A stretch of DNA of 64,000 bases from Porphyrobacter sp. IPPAS B-1204 (GTDB taxonomy: Bacteria > Pseudomonadota > Alphaproteobacteria > Sphingomonadales > Sphingomonadaceae), in assembly GCA_003724185.1 (NCBI GenBank), contig RHGM01000001.1, positions 1,200,001 through 1,264,000 on the forward strand, read 5' to 3'. Positions 56,374 to 64,000 of the stretch are shown here, in pieces. Every line of letters starts with the position of its first letter. Position 1 is the first letter of the stretch. The position numbers were made by a program, and so were the translations under genes. The notes beneath the pieces were generated by a model. That model was not told where the DNA came from, did no database searches, and worked only from the letters and a program-made list of their open reading frames with translations.

Positions 56374-56431
56374 CGACAGGCCTATCCACAGGCCTGTCGA
56401 CAGGCGGTGCACAGGTTGTAAACAGCCTGTC
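56374..56431. repeat. GACAGGC/GCCTGTC palindrome array with DnaA-box-like loop
   Basis: Four heptamers in alternating orientation: GACAGGC (56375-56381), GCCTGTC (56392-56398), GACAGGC (56399-56405) and GCCTGTC (56425-56431). The middle pair makes the perfect palindrome GCCTGTCGACAGGC. The first pair extends to CGACAGGCC / GGCCTGTCG around the loop TATCCACA; with the preceding C it reads CTATCCACA, an 8/9 match to the DnaA box. The array ends 2 nt before the DUF983 start, so it is a likely control site. Confidence 0.75.
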
Positions 56432-56432
56432 C

Positions 56433-56861
56433 ATGCCTTCCCAGCGCCTTTCTCCCGAGCTTGTCGACCTGCCTGCGGGCTGGCTGGCCGCCGTGGGGCG
56501 AGGGCTGCGCGGCCTATGCCCGCGCTGCGGCGCGGCGGCGCTGTTTCGCGCATGGCTCAAGCCGGTCGAACGCTGCGGTCATTGCAAGCAGGACTGGTCG
56601 GTGCAGCAGGCCGATGACTTTCCGGCCTATATCGGCATCTTTGTGGTCGGCCATCTGCTCGCGCCAGTGGTGATCGCGATGATCTCTGGCGGCGTCTCGG
56701 CGTGGCTGACCCTCGCCATCCTCCTGCCGGTGTCGGTCATCATGCTGCTGGCGACGCTACAGCCGGTCAAAGGCGCGGTGATCGCCTTCCTGTGGTGGCA
56801 CGGTATCGGTGCCTTCCAGCAGGAGCGGCGCGCGCCAACCCCGCCGGGGGATGCGCCATGA
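56433..56861 (+). CDS. DUF983 zinc-ribbon membrane protein
   Basis: A 142-residue protein of the DUF983 family. A zinc-ribbon-like set, CPRCG near 29-33 and CGHCK near 48-52, sits before two membrane helices (AYIGIFVVGHLLAPVVIAMI, WLTLAILLPVSVIMLLATL by core). The family is found in alphaproteobacteria, with an unproved link to respiratory chain assembly. The start ATG 56433 lies directly after the repeat array. Its TGA overlaps the ATG of the next gene (ATGA, 56858-56861). Confidence 0.87.
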   Translation: MPSQRLSPELVDLPAGWLAAVGRGLRGLCPRCGAAALFRAWLKPVERCGHCKQDWSVQQADDFPAYIGIFVVGHLLAPVVIAMISGGVSAWLTLAILLPVSVIMLLATLQPVKGAVIAFLWWHGIGAFQQERRAPTPPGDAP

Positions 56862-57622
56862 GCCTCTCTCCCGCCCGCCTCGATCGCTTCGCCCGCCATA
56901 TTGTCCTGCCCGAAATCGGCGGCGCGGGGCAGGTGCGGCTGGCGGCGTCACAGGTTGCTGTGATCGGCCTGGGCGGGATCGGCAGCCCAGCCCTCCAATA
57001 TCTCGCAGCGAGCGGGATCGGGCATCTGGCGCTGGTTGATAATGATGTGGTCGATGTCAGCAATCTTCAGCGCCAGACGATCTTCACCACCCGCGATGTG
57101 GGCTACGGCAAGGCGGTGTCAGCCCGCCGCTGGCTCGCCAATTTCGACGATTCGCTGAGCGTCGATGTCTCGGATGCGCGGATCACGCCCGACAACGCCG
57201 CCAGCCTTATTGCAGGCGCGGATGTGGTGCTGGACGGCACCGACAACTTCGCCACCCGCCTTGCCGTATCGGACGCCTGTGTGGCGGCGGGGATCCCCCT
57301 GCTGTCAGCCGCGGTCGGCCGGTTTCAGGGCCAGGTCGCGGCCTTTGCAGGGCATCTGCCGGGAGAGGCCTGCTATCGCTGCTTTGTCGGCGATGCCTTT
57401 GATGCCGAAGACTGTGACACCTGCGCGGACGATGGCATGCTGGGCGCAATGGCCGGCTGGGCGGGCACCTTTGCCGCGCTGCAGGCGGTCAAGGTGCTGC
57501 TGGCCGGAGTAAGCGGGTTGGGCGACCCGGGCTGGGGCAGGCTGCACATCCTCGATGGTCTCGCCCCCGGGATGCGCACCATCCGCATCGCCAAGGATCC
57601 GACCTGCAAGACCTGCGCCTGA
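56858..57622 (+). CDS. MoeB/ThiF-type E1-like enzyme
   Basis: A 254-residue enzyme of the HesA/MoeB/ThiF family that adenylates a ubiquitin-like sulfur carrier for molybdopterin or thiamine synthesis. The ATP loop VIGLGGIGSPALQYLAASG is near 29-47 by core, with VDNDVVDVSNLQRQ and the DGTDNFATR motif. The zinc Cys pairs are CYRC and the C-terminal CKTC. No MoaD or ThiS gene is adjacent, so the pathway is undecided; thiD and a molybdenum enzyme both occur in the window. It overlaps the DUF983 gene. Confidence 0.9.
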   Translation: MSLSPARLDRFARHIVLPEIGGAGQVRLAASQVAVIGLGGIGSPALQYLAASGIGHLALVDNDVVDVSNLQRQTIFTTRDVGYGKAVSARRWLANFDDSLSVDVSDARITPDNAASLIAGADVVLDGTDNFATRLAVSDACVAAGIPLLSAAVGRFQGQVAAFAGHLPGEACYRCFVGDAFDAEDCDTCADDGMLGAMAGWAGTFAALQAVKVLLAGVSGLGDPGWGRLHILDGLAPGMRTIRIAKDPTCKTCA

Positions 57623-57749
57623 GGCTCACCCCCGCGCTCACCCTGCCGCGCCCGTGCCACGGCGCGGCACGATAATCGTGAACTGACGGAACATCCGGGC
57701 CGCAACTCCGGTCGCCCCCCTTTGCACGTGCATCAAAGGAGGCTTCAAC

Positions 57750-57998
57750 ATGAACTTCGATTTCGACATCGTCATGGTCCTCGCCAGCTTCACCCTTGGC
57801 GCGGTTCTGCTGTGGGGGATCCTGTCATGGCTGCGCGCCAAGCAGGCCAAAGATCACCACGAAGACGCCGCCGTTGCCGATCGCCAGCGCCACGAGGATG
57901 CCGAAGCGACCCCCGGCACGCTGGACAAAGTGGACGAATCCGGTCGCAACTGGACCAAGGAGCGCGGCGCAAACCCGCCGACGCCGCCGCGCAATTGA
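57750..57998 (+). CDS. Small membrane protein
   Basis: An 82-residue protein with one membrane helix (about 7-27, IVMVLASFTLGAVLLWGIL) and a charged His/Asp/Glu-rich cytosolic tail ending in a Pro-rich stretch. The perfect AAAGGAGG 8 nt before ATG supports real and efficient translation. Not recognised; it stands alone, 128 nt after the E1-like gene. Confidence 0.75.
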   Translation: MNFDFDIVMVLASFTLGAVLLWGILSWLRAKQAKDHHEDAAVADRQRHEDAEATPGTLDKVDESGRNWTKERGANPPTPPRN

Positions 57999-58007
57999 GG
58001 GCGCGGC

Positions 58008-58502
58008 TCAGTCTTTCTCGAACCAGCGCTGACGCTTGCGGGCAGCGTTGATCCTGTCGAGTTCAGAGGGGCGATCCGCGTCAGGATCGGGACGGCAGGT
58101 GGTGCTGTTGGCGTCCGAAGTGCAGATCCGTCCCAGACTGTCGCGGCCTTCTTTGGGCGTGGCGAAGATGAGCGACCCCAGCGCGATGCAGGCCGGCAGA
58201 GCCGCCGTCAGCAGCGACAGGCCGACCCAGAACCGCAGCCCGCCCCGCGCACCCGCCAGCACCGTGCGCGATGGTGTCCGATGCGGCGCGCCTGCCGCCA
58301 CCACCTGCCGCGCACCGCCGAGGGTCAGCACCCAGCCGATGATCGCCAGCAGGAACGGCAGCGCCAGCAGCGCGACGAAGCTGTAAAACAGCATATGCCC
58401 GTCAAACCGGCACCCGCCGATCAGGCAGCCGCTCCAATAGAACGCCAGCCAGACATAGGGCAGGCTTGGCACGGCCAGCAGAAGGATGGTGCGCAGCGAC
58501 AT
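58008..58502 (-). CDS. Polytopic membrane hypothetical protein
   Basis: A 164-residue protein with three or four membrane helices (LLLAVPSLPYVWLAFYW, MLFYSFVALLALPFLLAIIGW by core, and WVGLSLLTAALPACIALGSLIF by core) and a soluble C-terminal tail with paired Cys (ICTSDANSTTCRPD). Cys pairs in CLIGGC and the tail could form disulfides. ATG 58502 lies 23 nt after the sirtuin stop on the same strand, so it is probably co-transcribed. No family recognised. Confidence 0.65.
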   Translation of the reverse strand: MSLRTILLLAVPSLPYVWLAFYWSGCLIGGCRFDGHMLFYSFVALLALPFLLAIIGWVLTLGGARQVVAAGAPHRTPSRTVLAGARGGLRFWVGLSLLTAALPACIALGSLIFATPKEGRDSLGRICTSDANSTTCRPDPDADRPSELDRINAARKRQRWFEKD

Positions 58503-58525
58503 TCGGCCATGCTGGCACAATAGGG

Positions 58526-59233
58526 TTAAAGCCGGGTTTGCAGCACCTCGTCCACCCATTCCGGCACGACAATGCTGGCCGGCCCAAGGCGGCTTTCGTG
58601 GAACAGCCGTGAACCCTCGCTTGGTTCAAGATTGAGTTCGAGCGTGCGCGCCCCTGCCGCCCGTGCCTCCTGCACAAAGCCCGCCGCCGGATAGACCGCG
58701 CCCGAGGTGCCGATGCTGACGAACAGATCGCAGGTTTCAATCGCCTGATAGATGCGGCCCATCTGGTAGGGCATCTCGCCGAACCACACGACATCCGGGC
58801 GCAAGGTCGGCGCACGACACACCGGGCAGGGCGGGCGGTCGATCATTGTGCCGAGCCAGGGGGAACGCGTCTCGCATGATGTGCACAGCGCCGATTTCAG
58901 TTCACCATGCATGTGCAGCACGCGGGCCGATCCGCCGCGTTCGTGCAGATCATCGACGTTCTGTGTGACCAGCAGCAATTCGCCCCTGAACGCCCTCTCC
59001 AGCCGCGCCAGCGCCATGTGCGCAGGGTTGGGCGCAACATCGGCGAGCGCGGCGCGGCGCATGTCGTAAAAGTTCAGCACAAGGTTCGGGTTGCGGGCAA
59101 AGCCTTCGGGCGTAGCGACATCCTCCACCCGGTGCTGTTCCCAAAGCCCGCCCGCCGAACGGAAGGTGTCGATCCCGCTTTCGGCGGAAATGCCTGCGCC
59201 GGTGAGGATGACGATGCGTTCAATCTCTGCCAT
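58526..59233 (-). CDS. cobB: NAD-dependent protein deacylase (sirtuin)
   Basis: A 235-residue class III sirtuin that removes acetyl or succinyl groups from lysines with NAD+. The motif GAGISAESGIDTFR near 12-25, TQNVDDLHERGG and the catalytic His in HMHGEL are present. The four zinc Cys are in CTSCETR and CPVC. The residues Tyr-Asp-Met-Arg-Arg in FYDMRR near 62 match the class III desuccinylase Tyr/Arg pair. It is divergent from dapB, 34 nt apart. Confidence 0.95.
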   Translation of the reverse strand: MAEIERIVILTGAGISAESGIDTFRSAGGLWEQHRVEDVATPEGFARNPNLVLNFYDMRRAALADVAPNPAHMALARLERAFRGELLLVTQNVDDLHERGGSARVLHMHGELKSALCTSCETRSPWLGTMIDRPPCPVCRAPTLRPDVVWFGEMPYQMGRIYQAIETCDLFVSIGTSGAVYPAAGFVQEARAAGARTLELNLEPSEGSRLFHESRLGPASIVVPEWVDEVLQTRL

Positions 59234-59267
59234 GACACCTTCAAGCATGGGGCATAGAGGCAAGGCA

Positions 59268-60002
59268 ATGGCACAGCTCAAATTCGGGGTGATCGGACAC
59301 AAGGGCCGGATGGGACAGGCGCTGGAGACAGCAATTGCCGACGCGGGCCATGAATTGTGCATCGGTGTGGATGCCGGGGGCAATATCGGGCCATTGGCTG
59401 GCCATTGCGATGTGCTGGTGGATTTCTCCGCACCGGACGCGCTCGGCGCAAATCTTGGCGCGGCGCGGGTGGCGGGCAAGCCAATCGTGGTCGGCACCAC
59501 CGGGCTGGAAGAACCCCACTTCGTGATGCTGGCCGAAGCCGCGCGCGCTGTGCCGGTGCTGCAATCGGGCAATTTCTCGCTGGGCGTGACGCTGATGGCG
59601 CATCTGGTGCGCGAGGCGGCCGCAAGGCTGGGGCCGGAGTGGGACATCGAAGTGCTGGAGATGCACCACCGCATGAAGGTCGACGCGCCATCGGGCACGG
59701 CCAAGCTGCTGGGCGAGGCCGTAGCCGCGGGACGCGGGATCGCGCTCAGCGACAACATGGAGAGCGGCCGCCACGGGATGACAGGTGCGCGGGCGCAAGG
59801 CGCGATCGGCTTTGCCACCCTGCGCGGCGGCACGGTGGCGGGCGAACACAGCGTGATCTTTGCCGGCAGCGAGGAGCGCCTGACCCTGTCGCATTCGGCC
59901 GAAAACCGCATGATCTTCGCCCGCGGCGCGGTGCGCGCAGCGGCATGGCTGACCGGCAAGGGCGCCGGGCGTTACACCATGAATGACGTGCTGGGGCTGT
60001 AA
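59268..60002 (+). CDS. dapB: 4-hydroxy-tetrahydrodipicolinate reductase
   Basis: A 244-residue NAD(P)H enzyme of lysine and diaminopimelate synthesis. The nucleotide loop is GVIGHKGRMGQAL near 7-19, the substrate site is EMHHRMKVDAPSGTA with the catalytic His-His and Lys, and the end TMNDVLGL is family-like. ATG 59268 has GAGGCAAGG upstream. It heads a run with the DUF6891-like gene (6 nt later) and nth; dapE sits 3 kb away on the other strand. Confidence 0.96.
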   Translation: MAQLKFGVIGHKGRMGQALETAIADAGHELCIGVDAGGNIGPLAGHCDVLVDFSAPDALGANLGAARVAGKPIVVGTTGLEEPHFVMLAEAARAVPVLQSGNFSLGVTLMAHLVREAAARLGPEWDIEVLEMHHRMKVDAPSGTAKLLGEAVAAGRGIALSDNMESGRHGMTGARAQGAIGFATLRGGTVAGEHSVIFAGSEERLTLSHSAENRMIFARGAVRAAAWLTGKGAGRYTMNDVLGL

Positions 60003-60008
60003 GGCGCG

Positions 60009-60638
60009 ATGGAAGACGATTTCGACGATCTGGCCTACCTGCGCGAACAGGTCAGCATCCTGATCGCGGGCGGGTTCTTCAATGAAGACGACCTCGAAAC
60101 CTATCTCGCCGAACTGGCCTTCGACCCGCACAGCGCCCCGCACGCCGCCGCCGTCCGCGACCATGCCCGCGCCGCCTTCGCCGCCAAGCGCACAGCGGAG
60201 GCGGGTTGGCCGGCGGTGACGGACTGGGACCGCCTCGACACAGCGTTCACCGCGCTGGAGGCAGACGGCATAATGGCGCTGCACAACGCCGGGATGACGA
60301 CCAGCGATGCCCATTCCGATGCGTGGGACATGATCAGCAGGGACGCACCCGGCACCTGGCGCGGCTTTGCGTTTTATCACGGGCAAGACGTGGAACGCGC
60401 CATCAGCGGCGGCGCGCTCTATATCGGCTTTGATGCCGTGGCACAGGGCAGCGCCGCCAAGCAGGCGGTGGGCGAAGCGATCATCGCCGCCCTGCGCAGC
60501 GCAGGCTTTGCCCCTGAATGGAACGGTGATCCGGAAACGCGGCTCAATGTCCCCGGCATCGTCTGGCAAAAGCGCACCGAGTGGGTGCGGCCCGCCACTG
60601 CGACCCGCACCGGCTTGTGGCAAAGGCTTTTCGGCTGA
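60009..60638 (+). CDS. DUF6891-like protein
   Basis: A 209-residue cytosolic protein of a family resembling DUF6891. Features: an acidic N-terminus (MEDDFDDLAYLREQVSILIAGGFF by core), the segment TWRGFAFYHGQDVERAISGGALYIGF by core, and a C-terminal WNGDPETRLNVPGIVWQKR. No catalytic motif could be assigned. It lies between dapB and nth with tight spacing (6 and 1 nt), so it is co-expressed, without a clear functional tie. The family name is a pattern-based guess. Confidence 0.7.
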   Translation: MEDDFDDLAYLREQVSILIAGGFFNEDDLETYLAELAFDPHSAPHAAAVRDHARAAFAAKRTAEAGWPAVTDWDRLDTAFTALEADGIMALHNAGMTTSDAHSDAWDMISRDAPGTWRGFAFYHGQDVERAISGGALYIGFDAVAQGSAAKQAVGEAIIAALRSAGFAPEWNGDPETRLNVPGIVWQKRTEWVRPATATRTGLWQRLFG

Positions 60639-60639
60639 C

Positions 60640-61314
60640 ATGAACAAGGCCCAGATTTTCGAATTCTTCCGCCGTCTGGCAGAGGACAACCCTGCGCCCC
60701 AGACCGAGCTGGAATATGGCAATGCCTACCAGCTGCTCGTCGCCGTGGCGCTGTCCGCACAGGCGACCGATGTGGGCGTGAACAAGGCGACCCGCGCCCT
60801 GTTCCGCGCCGTCGAAACGCCGCAAGCGATGCTCGATCTGGGAGAGGACGGGCTGAAGGAGCACATCAAGACCATCGGGTTGTTCAATTCCAAGGCCAAG
60901 AACGTCATCGCGTTGTCCCGCATTCTGGTCGAGGAACACGGCGGCGAGGTGCCTGACACCCGCGAGGCGCTGGTGAAGCTGCCGGGCGTGGGCCGCAAGA
61001 CCGCGAACGTGGTGCTCAATTGCTGGTTCGGGCAGGAAACCTTCGCGGTCGATACCCACATTTTCCGCCTTGGGAACCGTACCGGCATGGCCAAGGGCAA
61101 GACGCCCGATCATGTCGAGGCCAAGCTGGAAAAGCGCGTCCCCCAGCCCTTCCGCCGGGATTCGCACCATTGGATGATCCTCCACGGCCGCTATGTGTGC
61201 AAGGCGCGCACGCCCGAATGCTGGCGCTGCAAGGTCGCGGACCTGTGCAGTTTCAGGAAGAAGGTGCTGGAGCCGCCCAAGGGGCGCACCCCGCTCGAAA
61301 CCGACGCAGATTAA
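60640..61314 (+). CDS. nth: Endonuclease III
   Basis: A 224-residue DNA glycosylase/AP lyase for oxidised pyrimidines. The helix-hairpin-helix is LPGVGRKTANVVL with the catalytic Lys, followed by the catalytic Asp in FAVDTHIFRLGNR. The [4Fe-4S] cluster is bound by C-x6-C-x2-C-x5-C in CKARTPECWRCKVADLC near 187-203. ATG 60640 is preceded 1 nt by the DUF6891 stop. Confidence 0.96.
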   Translation: MNKAQIFEFFRRLAEDNPAPQTELEYGNAYQLLVAVALSAQATDVGVNKATRALFRAVETPQAMLDLGEDGLKEHIKTIGLFNSKAKNVIALSRILVEEHGGEVPDTREALVKLPGVGRKTANVVLNCWFGQETFAVDTHIFRLGNRTGMAKGKTPDHVEAKLEKRVPQPFRRDSHHWMILHGRYVCKARTPECWRCKVADLCSFRKKVLEPPKGRTPLETDAD

Positions 61315-61369
61315 GGCGCGGTTCAATCGCGCGGGCGATGATGCCAGCGCCCCTGTGGAGAGATATGCC

Positions 61370-61792
61370 ATGACCGCGCGCCTGCTTGCATTAGCCCCCC
61401 TCCCCCTGATCCTTGCCGCCTGCGCGCCGAACGATCCGGCTGCCGATGCCGCCCGCGCCGCCGAAGCCATTGCCGCCGGGCCCGCAGCGACGGTGACGGG
61501 GCCGGGGCAGAACTGTATCAACAGGTCGCAAGTGCGCAGCACAATCGTGCGGTCAAACCGGGTGATCGATTTCGAGATGAACGGCGGCGCAGTCTATCGC
61601 AACACGCTGCGATCCAGCTGTCCGGGCCTGAGCTTCGACCGCGCGATCACCTATGAGACCTCGATCGACCAGCTGTGCACCCAGCAGATCGTCTACAGCC
61701 TGCAGAACATCGGCGGCGTCCCGCAGCGCGGCGCGGGGTGCGCGCTGGGTGAGTTCGTGCCGGTCGAATATGTGAAGAAAACGAAGGGCTGA
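61370..61792 (+). CDS. Small lipoprotein (DUF6491-like)
   Basis: A 140-residue lipoprotein: signal peptide with lipobox LAAC (residues 15-18), an Ala-rich linker about 22-45, then a compact domain with four Cys (C54, C88-like, C108-like, C129-like) and the strands SQVRSTIVRSNRVIDFEMNG and GGAVYRNTLRSSCPGLSF by core. This resembles DUF6491, described in sphingomonads, with moderate confidence. GGAGAG lies before ATG 61370. Confidence 0.7.
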   Translation: MTARLLALAPLPLILAACAPNDPAADAARAAEAIAAGPAATVTGPGQNCINRSQVRSTIVRSNRVIDFEMNGGAVYRNTLRSSCPGLSFDRAITYETSIDQLCTQQIVYSLQNIGGVPQRGAGCALGEFVPVEYVKKTKG

Positions 61793-61799
61793 ACCCGGC

Positions 61800-63035
61800 C
61801 TAGATATCGTCCGCGCTGGCAAGCTCGGCCTTGTCGAGTTCGCCCGTCAGGCTCGCCACCGTCACCGCCACCGCCGCATCGCCGGTGATGTTGGTGGTGG
61901 TGCGCATCATGTCCATGATCCGGTCAACCCCGGCGACAAAGGCGATGGTTTCCAGCGGCACGTTCACCGCGCTGAACACCAGCGCCATCATGATCAGGCC
62001 CGCACCGGGAATCCCCGCCGCACCCACCGCGCCGAGCGTGCCCAGCAAGGCAATCATGCCGTAATCGCCCCAGCTCAGATCGACACCGAAGATCTGCGCG
62101 CCGAACAATGTGGCAAGGCCGAGATACATCGCCGTGCCGTTCATGTTCACCGTCGCGCCAAGGCTGATGATAAAGCTCGCGACCGAGTTAGACACGCCAA
62201 GGTTGCGTTCCGCACAGCGCAGCGTGACAGGCAGCGTCGCGTTGGAACTGGCGGTGGAATAGCTGACCGCAATCGCGTCGATCATGCCGCGGAAGAAGCC
62301 GATCACCGGCACCTTGGCGATGAACTTGATCATCCCGCCATAGATCAGGCCGATGATCAGGAAGCAGCCAAGGTAATTGAGGAACACCAGTTTCCCCAGC
62401 GCCGCCAGTGCATCAAACCCCAGCGTGCCCGCCACCCACGCCATAAGCGCAAACACGCCGAACGGGGTCAGCTCCATCACGATCATCGTGACCTTCTGCA
62501 TCACCACGCTGCCGCTTTCGAAGATCTTGAGCGCAGGCTCGCCTTCTTCCTGGGCCATCAGGATGCCGATGCCGATCAGCAGCGAGAACACGATCAGTGG
62601 CAGCACGTTGACGTCCGCCATCACCTGCACCGGGCTTTGCGGGATCATGCCGAGCAGCATCTCGCGCCAGCTGGTTTCGGTTGGTTCGGGCGCGACGCCA
62701 AGGGTCAGCGCCGAGGTGTCCACGCCAAGGCCGGGGGCCACCAGCGTGCCGAGCGCGAGGCCCAGCCACACCGCCATCTGCCCCGTCACCACAAACAGCA
62801 GCATCGCCCGCCAACCGACGCTCCCCAGCTTGCGCAGATCGCCGATGCTGGCGACCCCTGCGACAAGGCTGAAGAAGATCAGCGGCACCACCAGCATCTT
62901 GATGAAGGCGACGAAGACATCGCCGATGATCTTGATGCTCTCCGCCTCAGGCCCCCACAGGCGGCCGACGATGATACCGAGGATCAGCGCGGCAATGACG
63001 CGCTGCCAGAGGGGGATACGCAGCCAGAAGCCCAA
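61800..63035 (-). CDS. Dicarboxylate/amino acid:cation symporter (DAACS family)
   Basis: A 411-residue membrane protein of the GltP/DctA family that takes up C4-dicarboxylates or acidic amino acids with Na+ or H+. The Ser-rich reentrant loop is YSTASSNATLPVTL, and the NMNGTAMYLG motif with the binding site NITGDAAVAV near the end identifies the family. About eight helices plus two reentrant hairpins fit. It is convergent with the lipoprotein (7-nt gap) and 14 nt from the dapE stop. Confidence 0.93.
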   Translation of the reverse strand: MGFWLRIPLWQRVIAALILGIIVGRLWGPEAESIKIIGDVFVAFIKMLVVPLIFFSLVAGVASIGDLRKLGSVGWRAMLLFVVTGQMAVWLGLALGTLVAPGLGVDTSALTLGVAPEPTETSWREMLLGMIPQSPVQVMADVNVLPLIVFSLLIGIGILMAQEEGEPALKIFESGSVVMQKVTMIVMELTPFGVFALMAWVAGTLGFDALAALGKLVFLNYLGCFLIIGLIYGGMIKFIAKVPVIGFFRGMIDAIAVSYSTASSNATLPVTLRCAERNLGVSNSVASFIISLGATVNMNGTAMYLGLATLFGAQIFGVDLSWGDYGMIALLGTLGAVGAAGIPGAGLIMMALVFSAVNVPLETIAFVAGVDRIMDMMRTTTNITGDAAVAVTVASLTGELDKAELASADDI

Positions 63036-63049
63036 TTTACTGTCCTTCG

Positions 63050-64000
63050 TTATGCGCCAAGAAGGCGCGGGCCTTCTTCCAACGCCAGCGCCGATGAGGC
63101 GATGCGGGTGTATATCCGGGCGAGCGCCGCCAGATCGGGGATCGCCACCGCTTCGTCACGCTTGTGCATCGTCGCGTTGCACAGGCCGAATTCGATCACC
63201 GGGCACACCGCGCGCAGGAACCGCGCGTCGGATGTGCCGCCGGTGGTGCTGAGTTCGGGCGCGATGCCGGTTTCGGCTTCCACTGCCGCGCTGACCAGCT
63301 TGGAGAACGCCCCTGGCTCGGTCAGGAACGGCTCGCCCGAGATCACGGGGCGCGCCTTGCCGCCGTGCTTTTCGGCGATGGCGCAGACGCGGTCGGACAG
63401 GCTTTTACCGGTGTGCAGATCGTTGAACCGGATCGAGATGCGCGCTGCGCCTGCAGCCGGGATCACGTTATGCGCGCGGTTTGGGGCGGTGATTTCGGTG
63501 ATTTCGAGGTTTGACGGCTGGAACCACCGGGTGCCGGTATCCAGCTGGAGCGCGTCCAGTTCACTCAGGATCGCAACCAGCTTGGGCAGCGGATTGTCGG
63601 CCAGATGGGGATAGGCGACGTGGCCCTGCGTGCCCTCCACATCGATGAAGATATTGACCGATCCGCGCCGCCCGATCTTCACCATGTCGCCAAGTCGGTT
63701 GACGCTGGTCGGCTCACCCACAAGGCACAGATCGGGCTGGATGCCCTGCGCCTCCATATGGTCGATCAAGGCGCGGGTGCCGTGGAGCGCGGGGCCTTCT
63801 TCATCGCCGGTGATGATGAAGCTGATGGTGCCCGAATCCTGCGGAACATCGGCCACGGCGGCAACCATCGCGGCAATTGCGCCCTTCATGTCGACAGCGC
63901 CGCGCCCGTGGAGCAGCTCGCCATGTTCCTGCGGGGTGAAGGGATCAGAGGCCCAGCCATCGCCCGGCGGCACGACATCAAGGTGTCCGGCAAAGGCGAA
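63050..64000 (-). CDS. dapE: Succinyl-diaminopimelate desuccinylase, 5' end outside window
   Basis: The C-terminal about 317 residues of DapE, a zinc M20 enzyme of lysine synthesis that removes succinate from the diaminopimelate precursor. The first visible text is FAFAGHLDVVPPGDGW, whose His-Leu-Asp is the first metal-binding site; then GRGAVDMKG with the shared Asp, GDEEGPA with the catalytic Glu pair, and HNVIPAAGAARISIRF. The later part GTSDARF and NATMHKRDE with the last metal His ends it. The N-terminus and start are beyond 64000. dapB is also in the window. Confidence 0.93.
   Translation of the reverse strand, partial: FAFAGHLDVVPPGDGWASDPFTPQEHGELLHGRGAVDMKGAIAAMVAAVADVPQDSGTISFIITGDEEGPALHGTRALIDHMEAQGIQPDLCLVGEPTSVNRLGDMVKIGRRGSVNIFIDVEGTQGHVAYPHLADNPLPKLVAILSELDALQLDTGTRWFQPSNLEITEITAPNRAHNVIPAAGAARISIRFNDLHTGKSLSDRVCAIAEKHGGKARPVISGEPFLTEPGAFSKLVSAAVEAETGIAPELSTTGGTSDARFLRAVCPVIEFGLCNATMHKRDEAVAIPDLAALARIYTRIASSALALEEGPRLLGA

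Overview
The window looks like a chromosomal segment of a GC-rich alphaproteobacterium of the Sphingomonadales, probably an Erythrobacteraceae member (Erythrobacter/Porphyrobacter type). This rests on the 16S gene, on protein sequences of sphingomonad character (DnaA, COQ9, TimA-like, DUF1134, ubiquinol-cytochrome c chaperone) and on the gene order dut-coaBC-ubiB-ubiE / mutM-rpsT-dnaA, which in alphaproteobacteria usually lies close to the replication origin. No tool was run; all calls come from reading motifs, frames and spacing.

Layout. 1-2299: the 16S gene on the minus strand with its leader (boxA, processing stem) and strong promoter, then a gene-free stretch rich in GANTC. 2300-12457: a retropepsin-like protease, an Atm1-type ABC exporter (frameshifted), an S9 peptidase, an hslV/acyltransferase/hslU/ACT operon on the minus strand, bamE, a cytochrome bc1 assembly chaperone and a YceD-like protein. 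12597-23410: housekeeping genes (LOG-like, thiD, ssb, COQ9, ankyrin, Sco, YcgN, YgjP-like, ribD, ribE), then a BLUF photoreceptor, an acetyltransferase, an aromatic/aspartate aminotransferase and a DUF1134 envelope protein. 23638-27344: tRNA-Ser(GCU) with a clear promoter, then a small surface-glycan-like group (frameshifted glycosyltransferase, flippase-like membrane protein, FkbM methyltransferase). 27341-35726: a flavoprotein/TetR divergent pair with tandem operators, DUF2490, a haloacid dehalogenase, a sulfite dehydrogenase pair (molybdenum subunit plus cytochrome c) downstream of a sensor kinase and LuxR regulator. 36010-40045: a three-gene DUF4402 subunit/PapD-like chaperone/usher-like cluster.

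40055-64000: a perfect 16-bp parS-type palindrome, then smr, mltA, a Tim44-domain gene, secB, murJ, trpS, a DUF4136 lipoprotein, the origin-proximal block through dnaA, a structured repeat array just downstream of dnaA, DUF983 and an E1-like enzyme, small membrane proteins, a sirtuin, dapB, a DUF6891-like gene, nth, a lipoprotein, a dicarboxylate symporter and the 3' part of dapE running off the window.

The strongest non-gene signals are the parS-like site (40055-40070), the heptamer palindrome array with a DnaA-box-like loop (56374-56431), the GANTC clusters before dnaA and beside the rrn promoter, and the tandem TetR operator (28815-28840). Three genes are broken by single-base changes in G/C runs; sequencing error is the simplest explanation, but slippage-type phase variation is not excluded for the two surface-related genes.
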